Shown here in pieces: positions 7,123 to 15,279 of a DNA stretch of 27,378 nucleotides. Below the pieces are notes generated by a model, which was not told the origin of the DNA, ran no database searches, and saw only the letters and a list, made by a program, of their open reading frames with translations. The translations under genes and the position numbers were made by a program. The DNA comes from an uncultured Solobacterium sp. (lineage in GTDB: Bacteria; Bacillota_I; Bacilli_A; Erysipelotrichales; Erysipelotrichaceae), in the NCBI GenBank assembly GCA_900547815.1, contig URHY01000023.1, positions 1 to 27,378 on the forward strand, given 5' to 3'. The stretch's first letter is position 1. Each line of letters starts with the position of its first letter.

Positions 7123-7776
7123 TAAACGATATCCATATCCATAGATTGTATGAATATTTAGATTTGGAAGTTTTTTACGTAAACGACGCAAAGTATCATC
7201 TACAACTCGATCACTTCCAAAATAATTTTCATCCCAAACATTTTCTAAAATCTTATCACGAGAGAATGCGATTCCTTTATTTTTAATAAACATCATCAAC
7301 AAATCAAATTCTTTTGTCGTTAATTCAATTTCCACATTATCCGCATAGATCTTTCTTTGTTCTTCATCCAATTCATAACCATCAATACTAATACGATTAT
7401 TGTCATCACGATATGCACGCTTGATAATATTGTTAACTCTTAATACAAGTTCTTTGGGTGAAAATGGTTTTGTGATATAGTCATCACAACCTTTTTCTAA
7501 ACCAATAATACGATCAAATTCTTTATCACGCGCAGACATAAAGATAACAGGCGTTTCTGGTCCTTGTAGACGAATTTCTTCAATCAAATCAAATCCAGAT
7601 TTATCATCCAACATAATATCCAAGATCCACAAATGCACATCATCATCTACGACATGAGCACTCGCTTCTTCATATGTATAATATGAATGAACTTCATATC
7701 CTTCTTTACGTAAATATTGGGCAACTAAATTATTGATGTCTTTTTCATCTTCAACAATGTTTATGACTCTTTTCAT
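7117..7776 (-). CDS. cssR: CssR-like OmpR-family response regulator
   Basis: A 219-residue two-component regulator. The receiver domain has the acidic pair at residues 10-11, phospho-acceptor Asp53 in HLWILDIML, Ser81 and Lys103 (ITKPF). The OmpR-type winged helix begins near residue 128 and ends in IHTIYGYGYRL. Several stretches (HLWILDIML, YFGSDRVVDDTLRRLRKK, IYGYGYR) resemble Bacillus subtilis CssR, which activates htrA-type quality-control protease genes under secretion stress; no htrA is visible here. GAGGGTGA lies just before the ATG. The gene begins 15 bases after glmM, so it probably shares the cda-glm transcript, and is followed by its kinase. Confidence 0.87.
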   Translation of the reverse strand: MKRVINIVEDEKDINNLVAQYLRKEGYEVHSYYTYEEASAHVVDDDVHLWILDIMLDDKSGFDLIEEIRLQGPETPVIFMSARDKEFDRIIGLEKGCDDYITKPFSPKELVLRVNNIIKRAYRDDNNRISIDGYELDEEQRKIYADNVEIELTTKEFDLLMMFIKNKGIAFSRDKILENVWDENYFGSDRVVDDTLRRLRKKLPNLNIHTIYGYGYRLG

Positions 7777-7791
7777 AGGGTCACCCTCTTT

Positions 7792-9126
7792 CTAAAAATT
7801 ATTTGCTTCTAAAAAATCTGTAACACGCTTTACATATTCAGCACACAATTCATCTGTTTTAGCTTCTACCATGACACGAATCAATGGTTCGGTACCACTT
7901 GGACGAACTAAGATACGTCCTTCATCACCTAAATCTTGTGCTACTGAATCCACTACTTCTTGTAACTCTTTACTTTCTAAACATGCATTTTTATCTTTAA
8001 CTGTTACATTTTTCAACAATTGAGGATAAATAAATAATCCTTCACTCAATTCTTGTAATGATTTACCAGTAGCCTTCATGATTTCTAAAATCTTTAAAGC
8101 CGTCATTAAACCATCCCCAGTTACTTCATGTTCTAAGAAAATAATATGTCCACTTTGTTCTCCACCAATATAGTAATCATTTTTCTGCATTTCTTCAAAC
8201 ACATACTTATCACCAACTGCTGTTTGAATATAGTCAATCTTATTCGCATCTAAAGCCTTGTATAAACCTAGGTTAGCCATAACTGTAGTAACAACCATAT
8301 TCTTATTTAAACGATTAACAGATTTCATGTAACGAGAACAAATGTATAGGATGTAATCTCCATCACACAATTCTCCATCTGAGTTAACCATAATTAATCG
8401 GTCCGCATCTCCATCAAAAGCTAAACCAATATCATAGTCGCCTTCGCGCATCATTCTTTGTAAAGCTTCAGGATGTGTTGAACCACACTTATTGTTGATA
8501 TTAATACCGTTTGGAGAATTACTGATAGCATCTACAGTAGCTCCTAATGAATCTAATGTTTCAACAGCTGTACTTGTAGCAGAACCATTTGCCAAATCGC
8601 AAAGAATTTTCATACCTGATAAATCTACAGGAACACATTCCTTTAACCAGCTCATATAGATTTCTAGTCCATCTTCCCATTCAAAATATTCACCAATGTG
8701 ATCTCCGGTAACAAGAATTAAATCTGTTAAACCATCCATATATTTTTCAACTTCAAGAAGTAATTCTTCTTCCATTTTTTCCCCATTGTGGTTAAAACAT
8801 TTGATTCCATTATCATAGTATGGATTATGACTAGCACTAACCATGATTCCACAATCAAAGCGTTCTTTACGAACCAAATAAGAAATTGCTGGAGTTGGAC
8901 AAACACCAAGTAAATATACTTGTGCTCCCATACTTGTAGCACCTGCTGCAAGACCTAACTCAAACATATCTCCACTCAATCGAGTGTCTTTTCCAATTAA
9001 AATTTTTGCATGTTTTTCTTTTCCGTAATACCACCCTAAATATTGTCCAATTTTAATAGACATATCTAAAGTTAAACCTTCATTTGCTCTTCCTCGAACT
9101 CCATCTGTTCCAAAATACTTACCCAT
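7792..9126 (-). CDS. glmM: Phosphoglucosamine mutase GlmM
   Basis: A 444-residue cytoplasmic enzyme converting glucosamine-6-phosphate to glucosamine-1-phosphate, the entry to UDP-GlcNAc and peptidoglycan. The N-terminus MGKYFGTDGVRG, catalytic phosphoserine Ser99 in SASHNP, the metal loop DGDADR and the phosphate-binding RPSGTEPLIRVM near the C-terminus are all intact, and length is standard. AAGGAGGA precedes the ATG, which shares one base with the cdaR stop (TAATG). The cdaA-cdaR-glmM order is the conserved Bacillota arrangement; in other species GlmM binds and restrains CdaA, linking c-di-AMP to wall-precursor supply. Confidence 0.97.
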   Translation of the reverse strand: MGKYFGTDGVRGRANEGLTLDMSIKIGQYLGWYYGKEKHAKILIGKDTRLSGDMFELGLAAGATSMGAQVYLLGVCPTPAISYLVRKERFDCGIMVSASHNPYYDNGIKCFNHNGEKMEEELLLEVEKYMDGLTDLILVTGDHIGEYFEWEDGLEIYMSWLKECVPVDLSGMKILCDLANGSATSTAVETLDSLGATVDAISNSPNGININNKCGSTHPEALQRMMREGDYDIGLAFDGDADRLIMVNSDGELCDGDYILYICSRYMKSVNRLNKNMVVTTVMANLGLYKALDANKIDYIQTAVGDKYVFEEMQKNDYYIGGEQSGHIIFLEHEVTGDGLMTALKILEIMKATGKSLQELSEGLFIYPQLLKNVTVKDKNACLESKELQEVVDSVAQDLGDEGRILVRPSGTEPLIRVMVEAKTDELCAEYVKRVTDFLEANNF

Positions 9127-9917
9127 TACTCTGAATCCTCCTTGTCTGATGTATTTTTAGCTAATTTCACATTTGCATGTACCGTCTCTGGCGATAATAT
9201 AACATTTACACGATTGCCCTTGGCATCATATGCTGCCAAAGTTGCATTGGCCTCGAAATCTTGAAGTTGTCCAGTACAATCAATCAATGCCTTTACAATG
9301 CGAATTGAATTCAATTGATTCTGACTCGCTGTAATTTTAACAGTCATTGTATCCAATGTAGGCGTATCAAAATCACTTACCTTTTGATTTGTTCCTACTA
9401 ACAATTCTGGTTGAATTGTAAATGTTTTTGTAACCTTTTTAGAAAGCGTAACATCTATCGTTGCCGGATCAATCACCGCTTCGATTTTCTCTGGCAAGTT
9501 TTTAACCTTTAAATTAATGATGTTTTCACCTTCAGAATACTTCTTTAAATCCGCTACAACTTGTACACTACCTTTCGAACGAAATACCTGTATGCTAGTA
9601 GAATCGCCAGTTAGTGAAACATCCACTGTACTAGGCACACCAGCTATATCATATTTTTCTGTATCTGCCAATACTTCAACAACTACATTTCTTAGATCCA
9701 CAGTTGTTCTTGTATCATTAAACAATTTTAAACTAATATCTTCATAATTGATTACAACACAAATCATAATGGATAAAACTAAAGAAATAATTACTGATCC
9801 TTTTTTATCAAAAAGCACACGGTCAACGAGTTTACTGACTTTTTGAAAAACTAAAGTCAATAAACCACGTAACTCATTAAGCCATACAGAAGGGCCTCTT
9901 TTATTTGGAGATTCCAT
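9126..9917 (-). CDS. cdaR: YbbR-domain protein CdaR, regulator of diadenylate cyclase
   Basis: A 263-residue protein with a short cytoplasmic N-terminus, one membrane helix (about 40-58) and an extracytoplasmic part made of repeated YbbR beta domains (for example DLRNVVVEVL, LPEKIEAVIDPATIDVTL, TFTIQPELLV). CdaR proteins bind the membrane cyclase CdaA and modulate c-di-AMP production. The frame is open to 9944, but the ATG at 9915-9917 follows AAGGAGG at eight bases and is the better start; it still overlaps cdaA by 17 bases. The gene lies between cdaA and glmM, as usual. Fewer YbbR repeats are present than in the long Bacillus protein, judging by length. Confidence 0.92.
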   Translation of the reverse strand: MESPNKRGPSVWLNELRGLLTLVFQKVSKLVDRVLFDKKGSVIISLVLSIMICVVINYEDISLKLFNDTRTTVDLRNVVVEVLADTEKYDIAGVPSTVDVSLTGDSTSIQVFRSKGSVQVVADLKKYSEGENIINLKVKNLPEKIEAVIDPATIDVTLSKKVTKTFTIQPELLVGTNQKVSDFDTPTLDTMTVKITASQNQLNSIRIVKALIDCTGQLQDFEANATLAAYDAKGNRVNVILSPETVHANVKLAKNTSDKEDSE

Positions 9918-10839
9918 GTTGATCGCCCTCCTTCTTTTGTTCAATTAAATTTACAATTTCAATTGCCTTTACACGCTCATCTTTATTTGTATCATCTTCT
10001 ATTTTTTTCGCACGTTTGCTCATAGATTTTGCTTGATTCAACATAGGAACAAGAATCGAAGATGTGTTTTGAGTTGAATTTTGAACTAACATATTCGTTA
10101 AATAACGCTGCAATCCTTCTAGTGGATATTGGGTTAATTGTCCATTTACTGCTACGGAAATATTTCCTGTTTCTTCACTAACAATAATAGTTATTGAATC
10201 TGTTATTTCACTAATTCCTACAGCGGCTCTATGCCTAGCCCCATATTTACTAGGCAAATCTTTAGTGGTTGGAGGAAAATAAGCTGCTGCACAAGCTATT
10301 TTATTTCCCTGAATAATTACAGCACCATCATGCATTGGTGTTCCATACTGAAATATAGTCCCTAATAATTCAGTCGAAACTTCAGAATCCATCACAATCC
10401 CTGTACGAATAAAATCAGACAAGCTCTGTGTTCTTTCAATAGAGATCAAAGCTCCTGTTTTTGATTTTGACATTTGTGAACATGCCTCTACCAATTCATT
10501 GATCATTTGTTGAATCTGTGAAACTGAAACATCCGTTGTCAAAATTGCAGTTGTTTTACCTACCTTTTCTAACATACCACGAATTTCTGGCTGAAAAACA
10601 ACTAAAATTACAACAACACCCCAGTTTAAGAACATTTCAATCAAATAATTCAATGCATTTAAACCTAACCATACAGCTAAAGCCTTGACTAAAACTATAA
10701 TCAATACACCCTTCACAAGTTGAATTGTACGTGAATTATTACGAACAATTCTAAGACCAGAATATATCAATCCCCATACTACTAAAATATCCAATAATAA
10801 TCGAATTAGGAATGTAATATCAGATAAGGATAAACTCAT
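9901..10839 (-). CDS. cdaA: Diadenylate cyclase CdaA
   Basis: A 312-residue membrane enzyme that joins two ATP into c-di-AMP, a messenger controlling potassium and osmolyte uptake and wall homeostasis. Three N-terminal helices (about 8-28, 40-60, 66-84) precede the DAC domain, whose signature residues DGA (171-173, in MHDGAVII) and RHR (202-204, in GARHRAAVG) are intact. About 35 C-terminal residues are charged and probably flexible, making the protein longer than the ~273-residue Bacillus form. GGGGGG-type ribosome-binding sequence lies upstream of the ATG. It follows the HAD gene by 22 bases and overlaps cdaR. Confidence 0.96.
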   Translation of the reverse strand: MSLSLSDITFLIRLLLDILVVWGLIYSGLRIVRNNSRTIQLVKGVLIIVLVKALAVWLGLNALNYLIEMFLNWGVVVILVVFQPEIRGMLEKVGKTTAILTTDVSVSQIQQMINELVEACSQMSKSKTGALISIERTQSLSDFIRTGIVMDSEVSTELLGTIFQYGTPMHDGAVIIQGNKIACAAAYFPPTTKDLPSKYGARHRAAVGISEITDSITIIVSEETGNISVAVNGQLTQYPLEGLQRYLTNMLVQNSTQNTSSILVPMLNQAKSMSKRAKKIEDDTNKDERVKAIEIVNLIEQKKEGDQHGISK

Positions 10840-10861
10840 CTAAAATACCCCCCTTATTTTT

Positions 10862-11629
10862 TTACATATTTTTTGAAATCAAATCACTTACAGAATCATA
10901 TACTACTTGAGCATGTGCTTTTACATCTTCATCTGCACAAGACATTACAGACCCATGTACACCAAATTCAATTAATGGAATATCATTATGTCCATCCCCA
11001 ATTGTATATACATCTTCTTCATTAATGTTGGCATACGCAATCAAGAAATCTAAACCTGTTGCCTTTGAAATACCTTTTGGCACAATATCAACGACAAAAT
11101 TATTTGGATAAGCAACAACTTGTTCATAATACAAATCATTGATCTTGCTGGCTACTTCTAAAGCCGAATCTGTATCTTCCATAGATAAAACAATTTGTGC
11201 AAAGTGTGACATATCTAACAATTCAGCCTCAGTAATATCTGGTTTCAAGTTTGGATAGCGGTGATCCACTGCATCGGCCTGAAGTACAATACGATGACGA
11301 TGAACGCCATCATTTACAACATAACTAATAACACTCTCTAATTTTTTAATATTGTGTAAAATATCTACACAAACATCAAAATTCAAATAGTTTGATAATA
11401 ATACTTCTCCTTTTTCATCAAAAACCATACCACCATTGTTTGTTATTAAATAATCGCATGGTAGATTAAACAATTTTACTTGTGCATCAATGGATTCTTT
11501 TGAACGACCTGTGACAATCACAAATTTATTTCCTTTATTTTTCCATTCTTCAATCGATTTTAAATCTTCTGGCATTACATCCTGTGCATAACGCAATGTA
11601 CCATCATAATCTGTAGCTAAAAGCTTCAT
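10862..11629 (-). CDS. Cof-type HAD-IIB family phosphatase
   Basis: A 255-residue cytoplasmic haloacid-dehalogenase hydrolase of the Cof/IIB class. Motif I is DYDGT (Asp7 nucleophile, Asp9 acid), motif II the VTGRS segment near residue 40, motif III a lysine near GISKATG, and motif IV GDGHNDIPLI. These enzymes usually dephosphorylate sugar phosphates, FMN or similar small molecules; the substrate here is unknown. The frame is open to 11686, but GAGGAAA lies six bases before the ATG at 11627-11629 and the product then begins with the typical MKLLATDYDG. It is the first gene before cdaA, 22 bases upstream, and probably belongs to that operon. Confidence 0.88.
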   Translation of the reverse strand: MKLLATDYDGTLRYAQDVMPEDLKSIEEWKNKGNKFVIVTGRSKESIDAQVKLFNLPCDYLITNNGGMVFDEKGEVLLSNYLNFDVCVDILHNIKKLESVISYVVNDGVHRHRIVLQADAVDHRYPNLKPDITEAELLDMSHFAQIVLSMEDTDSALEVASKINDLYYEQVVAYPNNFVVDIVPKGISKATGLDFLIAYANINEEDVYTIGDGHNDIPLIEFGVHGSVMSCADEDVKAHAQVVYDSVSDLISKNM

Positions 11630-11676
11630 GTGTATTTCCTCAACTTTTCTATTTAATATAATTTTATCACATATTT

Positions 11677-13251
11677 TTAATAACAAGCAATATTACTATC
11701 TGTCCTTGACTCACAACCTGCAACATAAACACCATTTTCTAACCGAACAACGATTTGTCCACGCCCAAACATAGCCAATTCTGGCTCAATTTCAATTTCA
11801 TGGCCTCGTTTTTTTAATTCTGAAATGATATTTTCATCAAATCCAGGTTCAACAATAAATTTCATGTTTTCCACCCACTGAAATCGCTTGGCATCCAAAG
11901 CCATTTGTGGATTCAAATGAAAATCAATCATATTTGTAACAACCTGCATATGACCTTGAGGCTGCATATAACCTCCCATTACACCAAATGGACCAACTGG
12001 TTTATTATCCTTTGTTAAAAAACCAGGAATAATTGTGTGATATGTCTTTTTATGTGGCATTAAATAATTCACATGATTAGGATTCAAACTAAAATCATAT
12101 CCACGATTTTGTAAAGATATACCATCTACGACTATCCCACTACCAAAACCCATATAATTTGATTGAATATATGAAACCATGTTGCCATCTTTATCTGCCG
12201 TACATAAATACACGGTACCAGAACCATGTGGCTTATCTACACAAGGTGGCAAAGCACAACTTGTGATTTGTTTAGCTCTTTGTTTACCATATTCAACACT
12301 TATTAAATCATCAACTGACACATTCATACATTGTGGATCTGTCACATATTCCTTTGCATCCGCAAATGCCATCTTTAAGGCTTCCATTTGCGTATGTACA
12401 CACTCTGCATTACGACTTTCGAAATTAAAATTATTTAAAATGTTCAAAGCCATTAAAGCAACGATTCCTTGTCCATTAGGTGGTAATTCCCAAACTTGAT
12501 AGCCATGATAATCCACATGAATTGGTTCTACCCATTCAGCAACATGATCCATCAAATCTTTCTTTCGTAAAAAGCCCCCAAATTTTCTTGACTCTTCATC
12601 AATACGATCTGCTAATTCTCCATAATATAACGCATCTGTATTTGTATTGGCAATCTTTTCAAGCGCATCCGCAAGTTTTGGCATACGAATGAATTGTCCA
12701 GGCTCCGGAGTTTTTCCCTCAAACGTGAAAGTATCATACCAACCTTTAAATTCATCACTGTTAGGGATTGCACTAATCGCCTTTTTCCACATACGAGCAA
12801 TTTCAGGACTTACTGGATATCCATTTTTTGCATAATCAATAGCTGGTTCTAATAATTGTTTAAATGGCAAAGAACCAAATCTATCGCTCAACGCTTTCCA
12901 CCCCTTTACAGCACCAGGTACTGTAACAGGAATCCAACCGCGTTTAGGAATTTCATTGATTTTATCAGCAGAAATCAAATAAGGAGAATGTCCTGAACTA
13001 TTCATTCCATACATTTTATCTTTCATCCATACAATTGCAAATCCATCGGATCCTAATCCATTTGAACAAGGTTCTACAACAGTTAAACAAGCTGCTGTTG
13101 CAATTGCCGCATCTACAGCATTTCCACCAGCTTGAAGCATCCTTAAACCGGCTTGTGTAGCTAAATTATTCCCTGTACAAACTACTCCATTACGCGCAAT
13201 TATATTCATTCTTTTAGATGAAAATGGGTTATCATAATAATTAATATTCAT
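11677..13251 (-). CDS. Gamma-glutamyltransferase family protein, cytoplasmic (YwrD-like)
   Basis: A 524-residue Ntn-hydrolase of the gamma-glutamyltransferase family, which hydrolyses or transfers gamma-glutamyl groups from glutathione-like peptides after cutting itself in two. The likely self-cleavage nucleophile is Thr346 in GSGTVYLCTADKDGNMVSY; large-subunit marks include GGNAVDAAIATA, EPCSNGLGSDGF and VPGAVKGW. In place of the usual small-subunit GSPGG it has GVMGGYMQPQGHMQV, as in YwrD-type members. No signal peptide is present, unlike secreted Ggt. The ATG at 13249-13251 is chosen because GGAGGTGAT precedes it. A TATAAT box (13270-13275) and an inverted repeat across the -35 position lie upstream. 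Confidence 0.88.
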   Translation of the reverse strand: MNINYYDNPFSSKRMNIIARNGVVCTGNNLATQAGLRMLQAGGNAVDAAIATAACLTVVEPCSNGLGSDGFAIVWMKDKMYGMNSSGHSPYLISADKINEIPKRGWIPVTVPGAVKGWKALSDRFGSLPFKQLLEPAIDYAKNGYPVSPEIARMWKKAISAIPNSDEFKGWYDTFTFEGKTPEPGQFIRMPKLADALEKIANTNTDALYYGELADRIDEESRKFGGFLRKKDLMDHVAEWVEPIHVDYHGYQVWELPPNGQGIVALMALNILNNFNFESRNAECVHTQMEALKMAFADAKEYVTDPQCMNVSVDDLISVEYGKQRAKQITSCALPPCVDKPHGSGTVYLCTADKDGNMVSYIQSNYMGFGSGIVVDGISLQNRGYDFSLNPNHVNYLMPHKKTYHTIIPGFLTKDNKPVGPFGVMGGYMQPQGHMQVVTNMIDFHLNPQMALDAKRFQWVENMKFIVEPGFDENIISELKKRGHEIEIEPELAMFGRGQIVVRLENGVYVAGCESRTDSNIACY

Positions 13252-13269
13252 ATTTTTATCACCTCCACC

Positions 13270-13306
13270 ATTATACAAGAAATAGAGCAGACATTCCATC
13301 TGCTCT
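13270..13306 (-). promoter_or_regulatory. Promoter and inverted repeat upstream of the gamma-glutamyltransferase gene
   Basis: On the minus strand TATAAT (13270-13275) lies 18 bases before the start codon. The position for a -35 box (13293-13298, TGGAAT, a poor match) sits in the loop of an 8-base-pair inverted repeat AGAGCAGA / TCTGCTCT (13284-13306). The repeat could be an activator or repressor site, or it could be a terminator for RNA made from the region upstream, since TATTTCTTG follows it. Confidence 0.45.
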
Positions 13307-13753
13307 CATTTATTTATTCACTTTTTAAATCAGATAACTTTTCTACCTTATCCAATTTTTTTTACCATCCCTATTATAATTATCTATTCATTTTCCTTAA
13401 GCATTTTCTCAAGTATGACCATATATGAGTATCTTAAGTTCCATAACCTAGACTGGATGGTATTCTTAACATTCGAAGTACTCTATCCTTTCTGTGATTA
13501 TTCACCTGATAAAACCCCTTTATCAAAATCCTATTTCCTTTTCTTGTTAAGTTCCATTGAATGTTTTTTCTAGATTTCCTCTAGCTTAACCTTTGGAGCC
13601 TTCTCTCCATAGCTTCAACTTTTTATAGTTAAAACTTTCCGTTTCAACTCTATGTTATTGTCATCTTCTCACCGCTCTCTTTTTGTCTCAAGAGAAGTTT
13701 TCTCTGCTCTTACTTCTCTTTACACTTTCATTATATACAACAAAAATCAAAAG
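13307..13753 (-). other. Gene-free, purine-rich region: candidate non-coding RNA/leader or decayed element
   Basis: About 450 bases carry no credible gene. The minus strand is strongly purine-rich, the composition of a transcribed strand in this window, and has several hairpins (TGATAAA/TTTATCA, CTAGA/TCTAG, AAGAGAAG/CTTCTCTT, GGAG/GCTCC) and two copies of ATGGAACTTAA. A TATAAT box lies at its upstream end (about 13729-13735, minus) and a hairpin at its other end (13284-13306). The longest minus-strand reading stretch, about 49 codons, has no start signal and resembles nothing I recognise. It could be a non-coding RNA, a long leader of the transferase gene, or a degraded gene. Confidence 0.35.
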
Positions 13754-13782
13754 AAAAGGCAAGTGGTAAAACTCGCCTTTTT
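13754..13782. terminator. Terminator after the LytTR regulator gene
   Basis: AAAAGGCAAGT pairs with ACTCGCCTTTT (one G-U pair) around a 6-base loop. A run of T follows on the plus strand and TTTTCTTTTGATTTTT on the minus strand, 15 bases after the regulator's stop codon. It most likely ends the minus-strand transcript. Confidence 0.7.
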
Positions 13783-13796
13783 ACTGGAAAAATTGG

Positions 13797-14459
13797 TTAT
13801 TTCATCGATATCTTTCGCTTTTTCCCTCTTGAAACAGGAATCAAAACTTTATTTATAAGCTCAACTTCATCTTTATACCAAGCTACAATATATTTTGAAT
13901 TTACTATATATGATACATGTACTCGTAAAAAGCCAAACTCTTTAAAAACTTCTTCAAGTGCATTCATACTGTCACGCTTATGAAAAACGCCTTTTTTTGT
14001 ATAGAAATACACCATCTTTTCATTCTTTTCCAAATAATAAATATCTTCATACGAAAGATTCATACGAACTCCATCATAATTAAATTCATATACATGACTT
14101 TGAATACATTGCGAACGAATCATTTGATCATAAGCTGAAATGTCTTCTGCAATATTTTCCTTTGAAATATAGAATACACGACTTCTCTCGTCATTTGCCC
14201 GTATTTTTATTGGATTTTCACAAACATAAATAACAATTGCATTTGGATTATCATGTACAAATACACTTTCAATACGACTTGTCTTAAACATTTCATCAAA
14301 CACAAATAATTGATAGTCTTCTTCCTTCATCCGTTTTGCGAGATCACTCGCCTTTAAGTAATGACGAAAACACCAATCCTCATGCATAAACAATTTAGAT
14401 AATTGAAAAACGATGTCCTTTGTTTCTTTTTCATATTCTAAGATGGCTACTTTTATCAT
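13797..14459 (-). CDS. LytTR-family response regulator with degenerate receiver
   Basis: A 220-residue DNA-binding regulator. The C-terminal LytTR domain (about 124-216) shows SYEDIYYLEKNEKMVYFYT, the LRVHVSYIVN segment and the final IPVSRGKK strand; such domains bind promoter repeats as in AgrA. The N-terminal half looks like a receiver of low conservation: FVFDEMF may hold the phospho-acceptor Asp, but the acidic pair is replaced by LEYEKE, so it may not be phosphorylated normally. No partner kinase is adjacent. The frame is open to 14495, yet no Shine-Dalgarno sequence precedes any start. TATAAT at 14467-14472 lies seven bases before the ATG at 14459, which I favour as a possible leaderless start. 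Confidence 0.8.
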   Translation of the reverse strand: MIKVAILEYEKETKDIVFQLSKLFMHEDWCFRHYLKASDLAKRMKEEDYQLFVFDEMFKTSRIESVFVHDNPNAIVIYVCENPIKIRANDERSRVFYISKENIAEDISAYDQMIRSQCIQSHVYEFNYDGVRMNLSYEDIYYLEKNEKMVYFYTKKGVFHKRDSMNALEEVFKEFGFLRVHVSYIVNSKYIVAWYKDEVELINKVLIPVSRGKKRKISMK

Positions 14460-14466
14460 ACTCATA

Positions 14467-14495
14467 ATTATAAGGATTGAAATCATTTTACGCAA
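14467..14495 (-). promoter_or_regulatory. Possible promoter giving a leaderless LytTR message
   Basis: TATAAT (14467-14472, minus strand) with TTGCGT 17 bases upstream. The -35 match is weak (three of six), the -10 is perfect. Initiation at the usual distance falls on the A of the ATG at 14459. Confidence 0.4.
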
Positions 14496-14515
14496 ATGTA
14501 AACTGTTTCAAAAAA

Positions 14516-15277
14516 CTATTCTTTAAAGTCACGAATTAAAATAAGATCTTTAACAATTGCTTTTGCACTAATCGTTAAAATAACTTCTCCCTTTTCTTTA
14601 GTGGCCCCCTTAGGATCACCACCAATTCCAATAGGTTTTCCTTGTTCTGTTACCCAATCTGTACCTAACCAAGACAAATGCGTCTGCATCGCCTTATTTT
14701 TAGGGATACCCTTTTCACTAGTCTCTAATTTAACCAAACTTTCATCAATCGCCATAACCATGGAAGTTTCCATCTCTCCACCATGAAAATCAAATGTATT
14801 ACCTTTTGAAATTGTTGCTTGCACTTCTGGATTGTCAAATGCTCCTGAATTTAACACAAATGGATATATACCAAAATCACTTCGAACTTCTCTAGAAATA
14901 AGATTCGCAACCGGTGCATTTCCACCATGACATACAAGTAATACTAATTTTTGAAAGCCATGATGCGCTAAGCTTTCGCAAATATCATACAACATATGAT
15001 AATACGTCATTGGTTTAAATGTAATTGATCCACAAAAATTTTTATGTTCTGTACTCAATCCAATCGGAATTACAGGAAAAATTAATAGATTTATGTCTTC
15101 ATCTCTTAACTCTTTTTCAATATAATCACACATTGCCCCAGCAATCAGTGTATCCGTACCAAGAGGTGCTTGATTTCCATGTTGTTCTAAAGCTCCTAAC
15201 GGAATTAAAACAATTGCATTTTCCCGATCGATTTGTTCCATTTCTAAGCGTGTTAATTCTTGATATTTACAAATCAT
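14516..15277 (-). CDS. Creatininase-family amidohydrolase
   Basis: A 253-residue cytoplasmic metal-dependent hydrolase of the creatininase family, which includes creatininase, the mycofactocin peptidase MftE and the archaeal FAPy deformylase ArfB of flavin/F420 synthesis. Metal-site residues are in place: Glu31 and His33 in PLGALEQHG, Asp42, His117 in CHGGN, and Glu168/Glu170 in HGGEMETSM. The STEHKNFCGSITF and GDPKGATKEKGE stretches are also family features. True creatininase activity is not implied. The gene starts two bases after ribU stops, so it is co-transcribed with ribU and falls under the FMN riboswitch. This suggests a role in flavin or pyrimidine-precursor metabolism, by inference. 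Confidence 0.85.
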   Translation of the reverse strand: MICKYQELTRLEMEQIDRENAIVLIPLGALEQHGNQAPLGTDTLIAGAMCDYIEKELRDEDINLLIFPVIPIGLSTEHKNFCGSITFKPMTYYHMLYDICESLAHHGFQKLVLLVCHGGNAPVANLISREVRSDFGIYPFVLNSGAFDNPEVQATISKGNTFDFHGGEMETSMVMAIDESLVKLETSEKGIPKNKAMQTHLSWLGTDWVTEQGKPIGIGGDPKGATKEKGEVILTISAKAIVKDLILIRDFKE

Positions 15278-15279
15278 AC

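Noticed and set aside
13428..13560. Two ATGGAACTTAA repeats as the ends of an insertion sequence or a CRISPR array
   Set aside because: Only two short copies, in direct orientation, with no target-site duplication, transposase or regular spacing.
13652..13858. Plus-strand reading frame of 68 codons over the LytTR gene end
   Set aside because: No ribosome-binding site, reads through the terminator and the antisense of the LytTR gene, and has the leucine/serine-rich content typical of a shadow frame.
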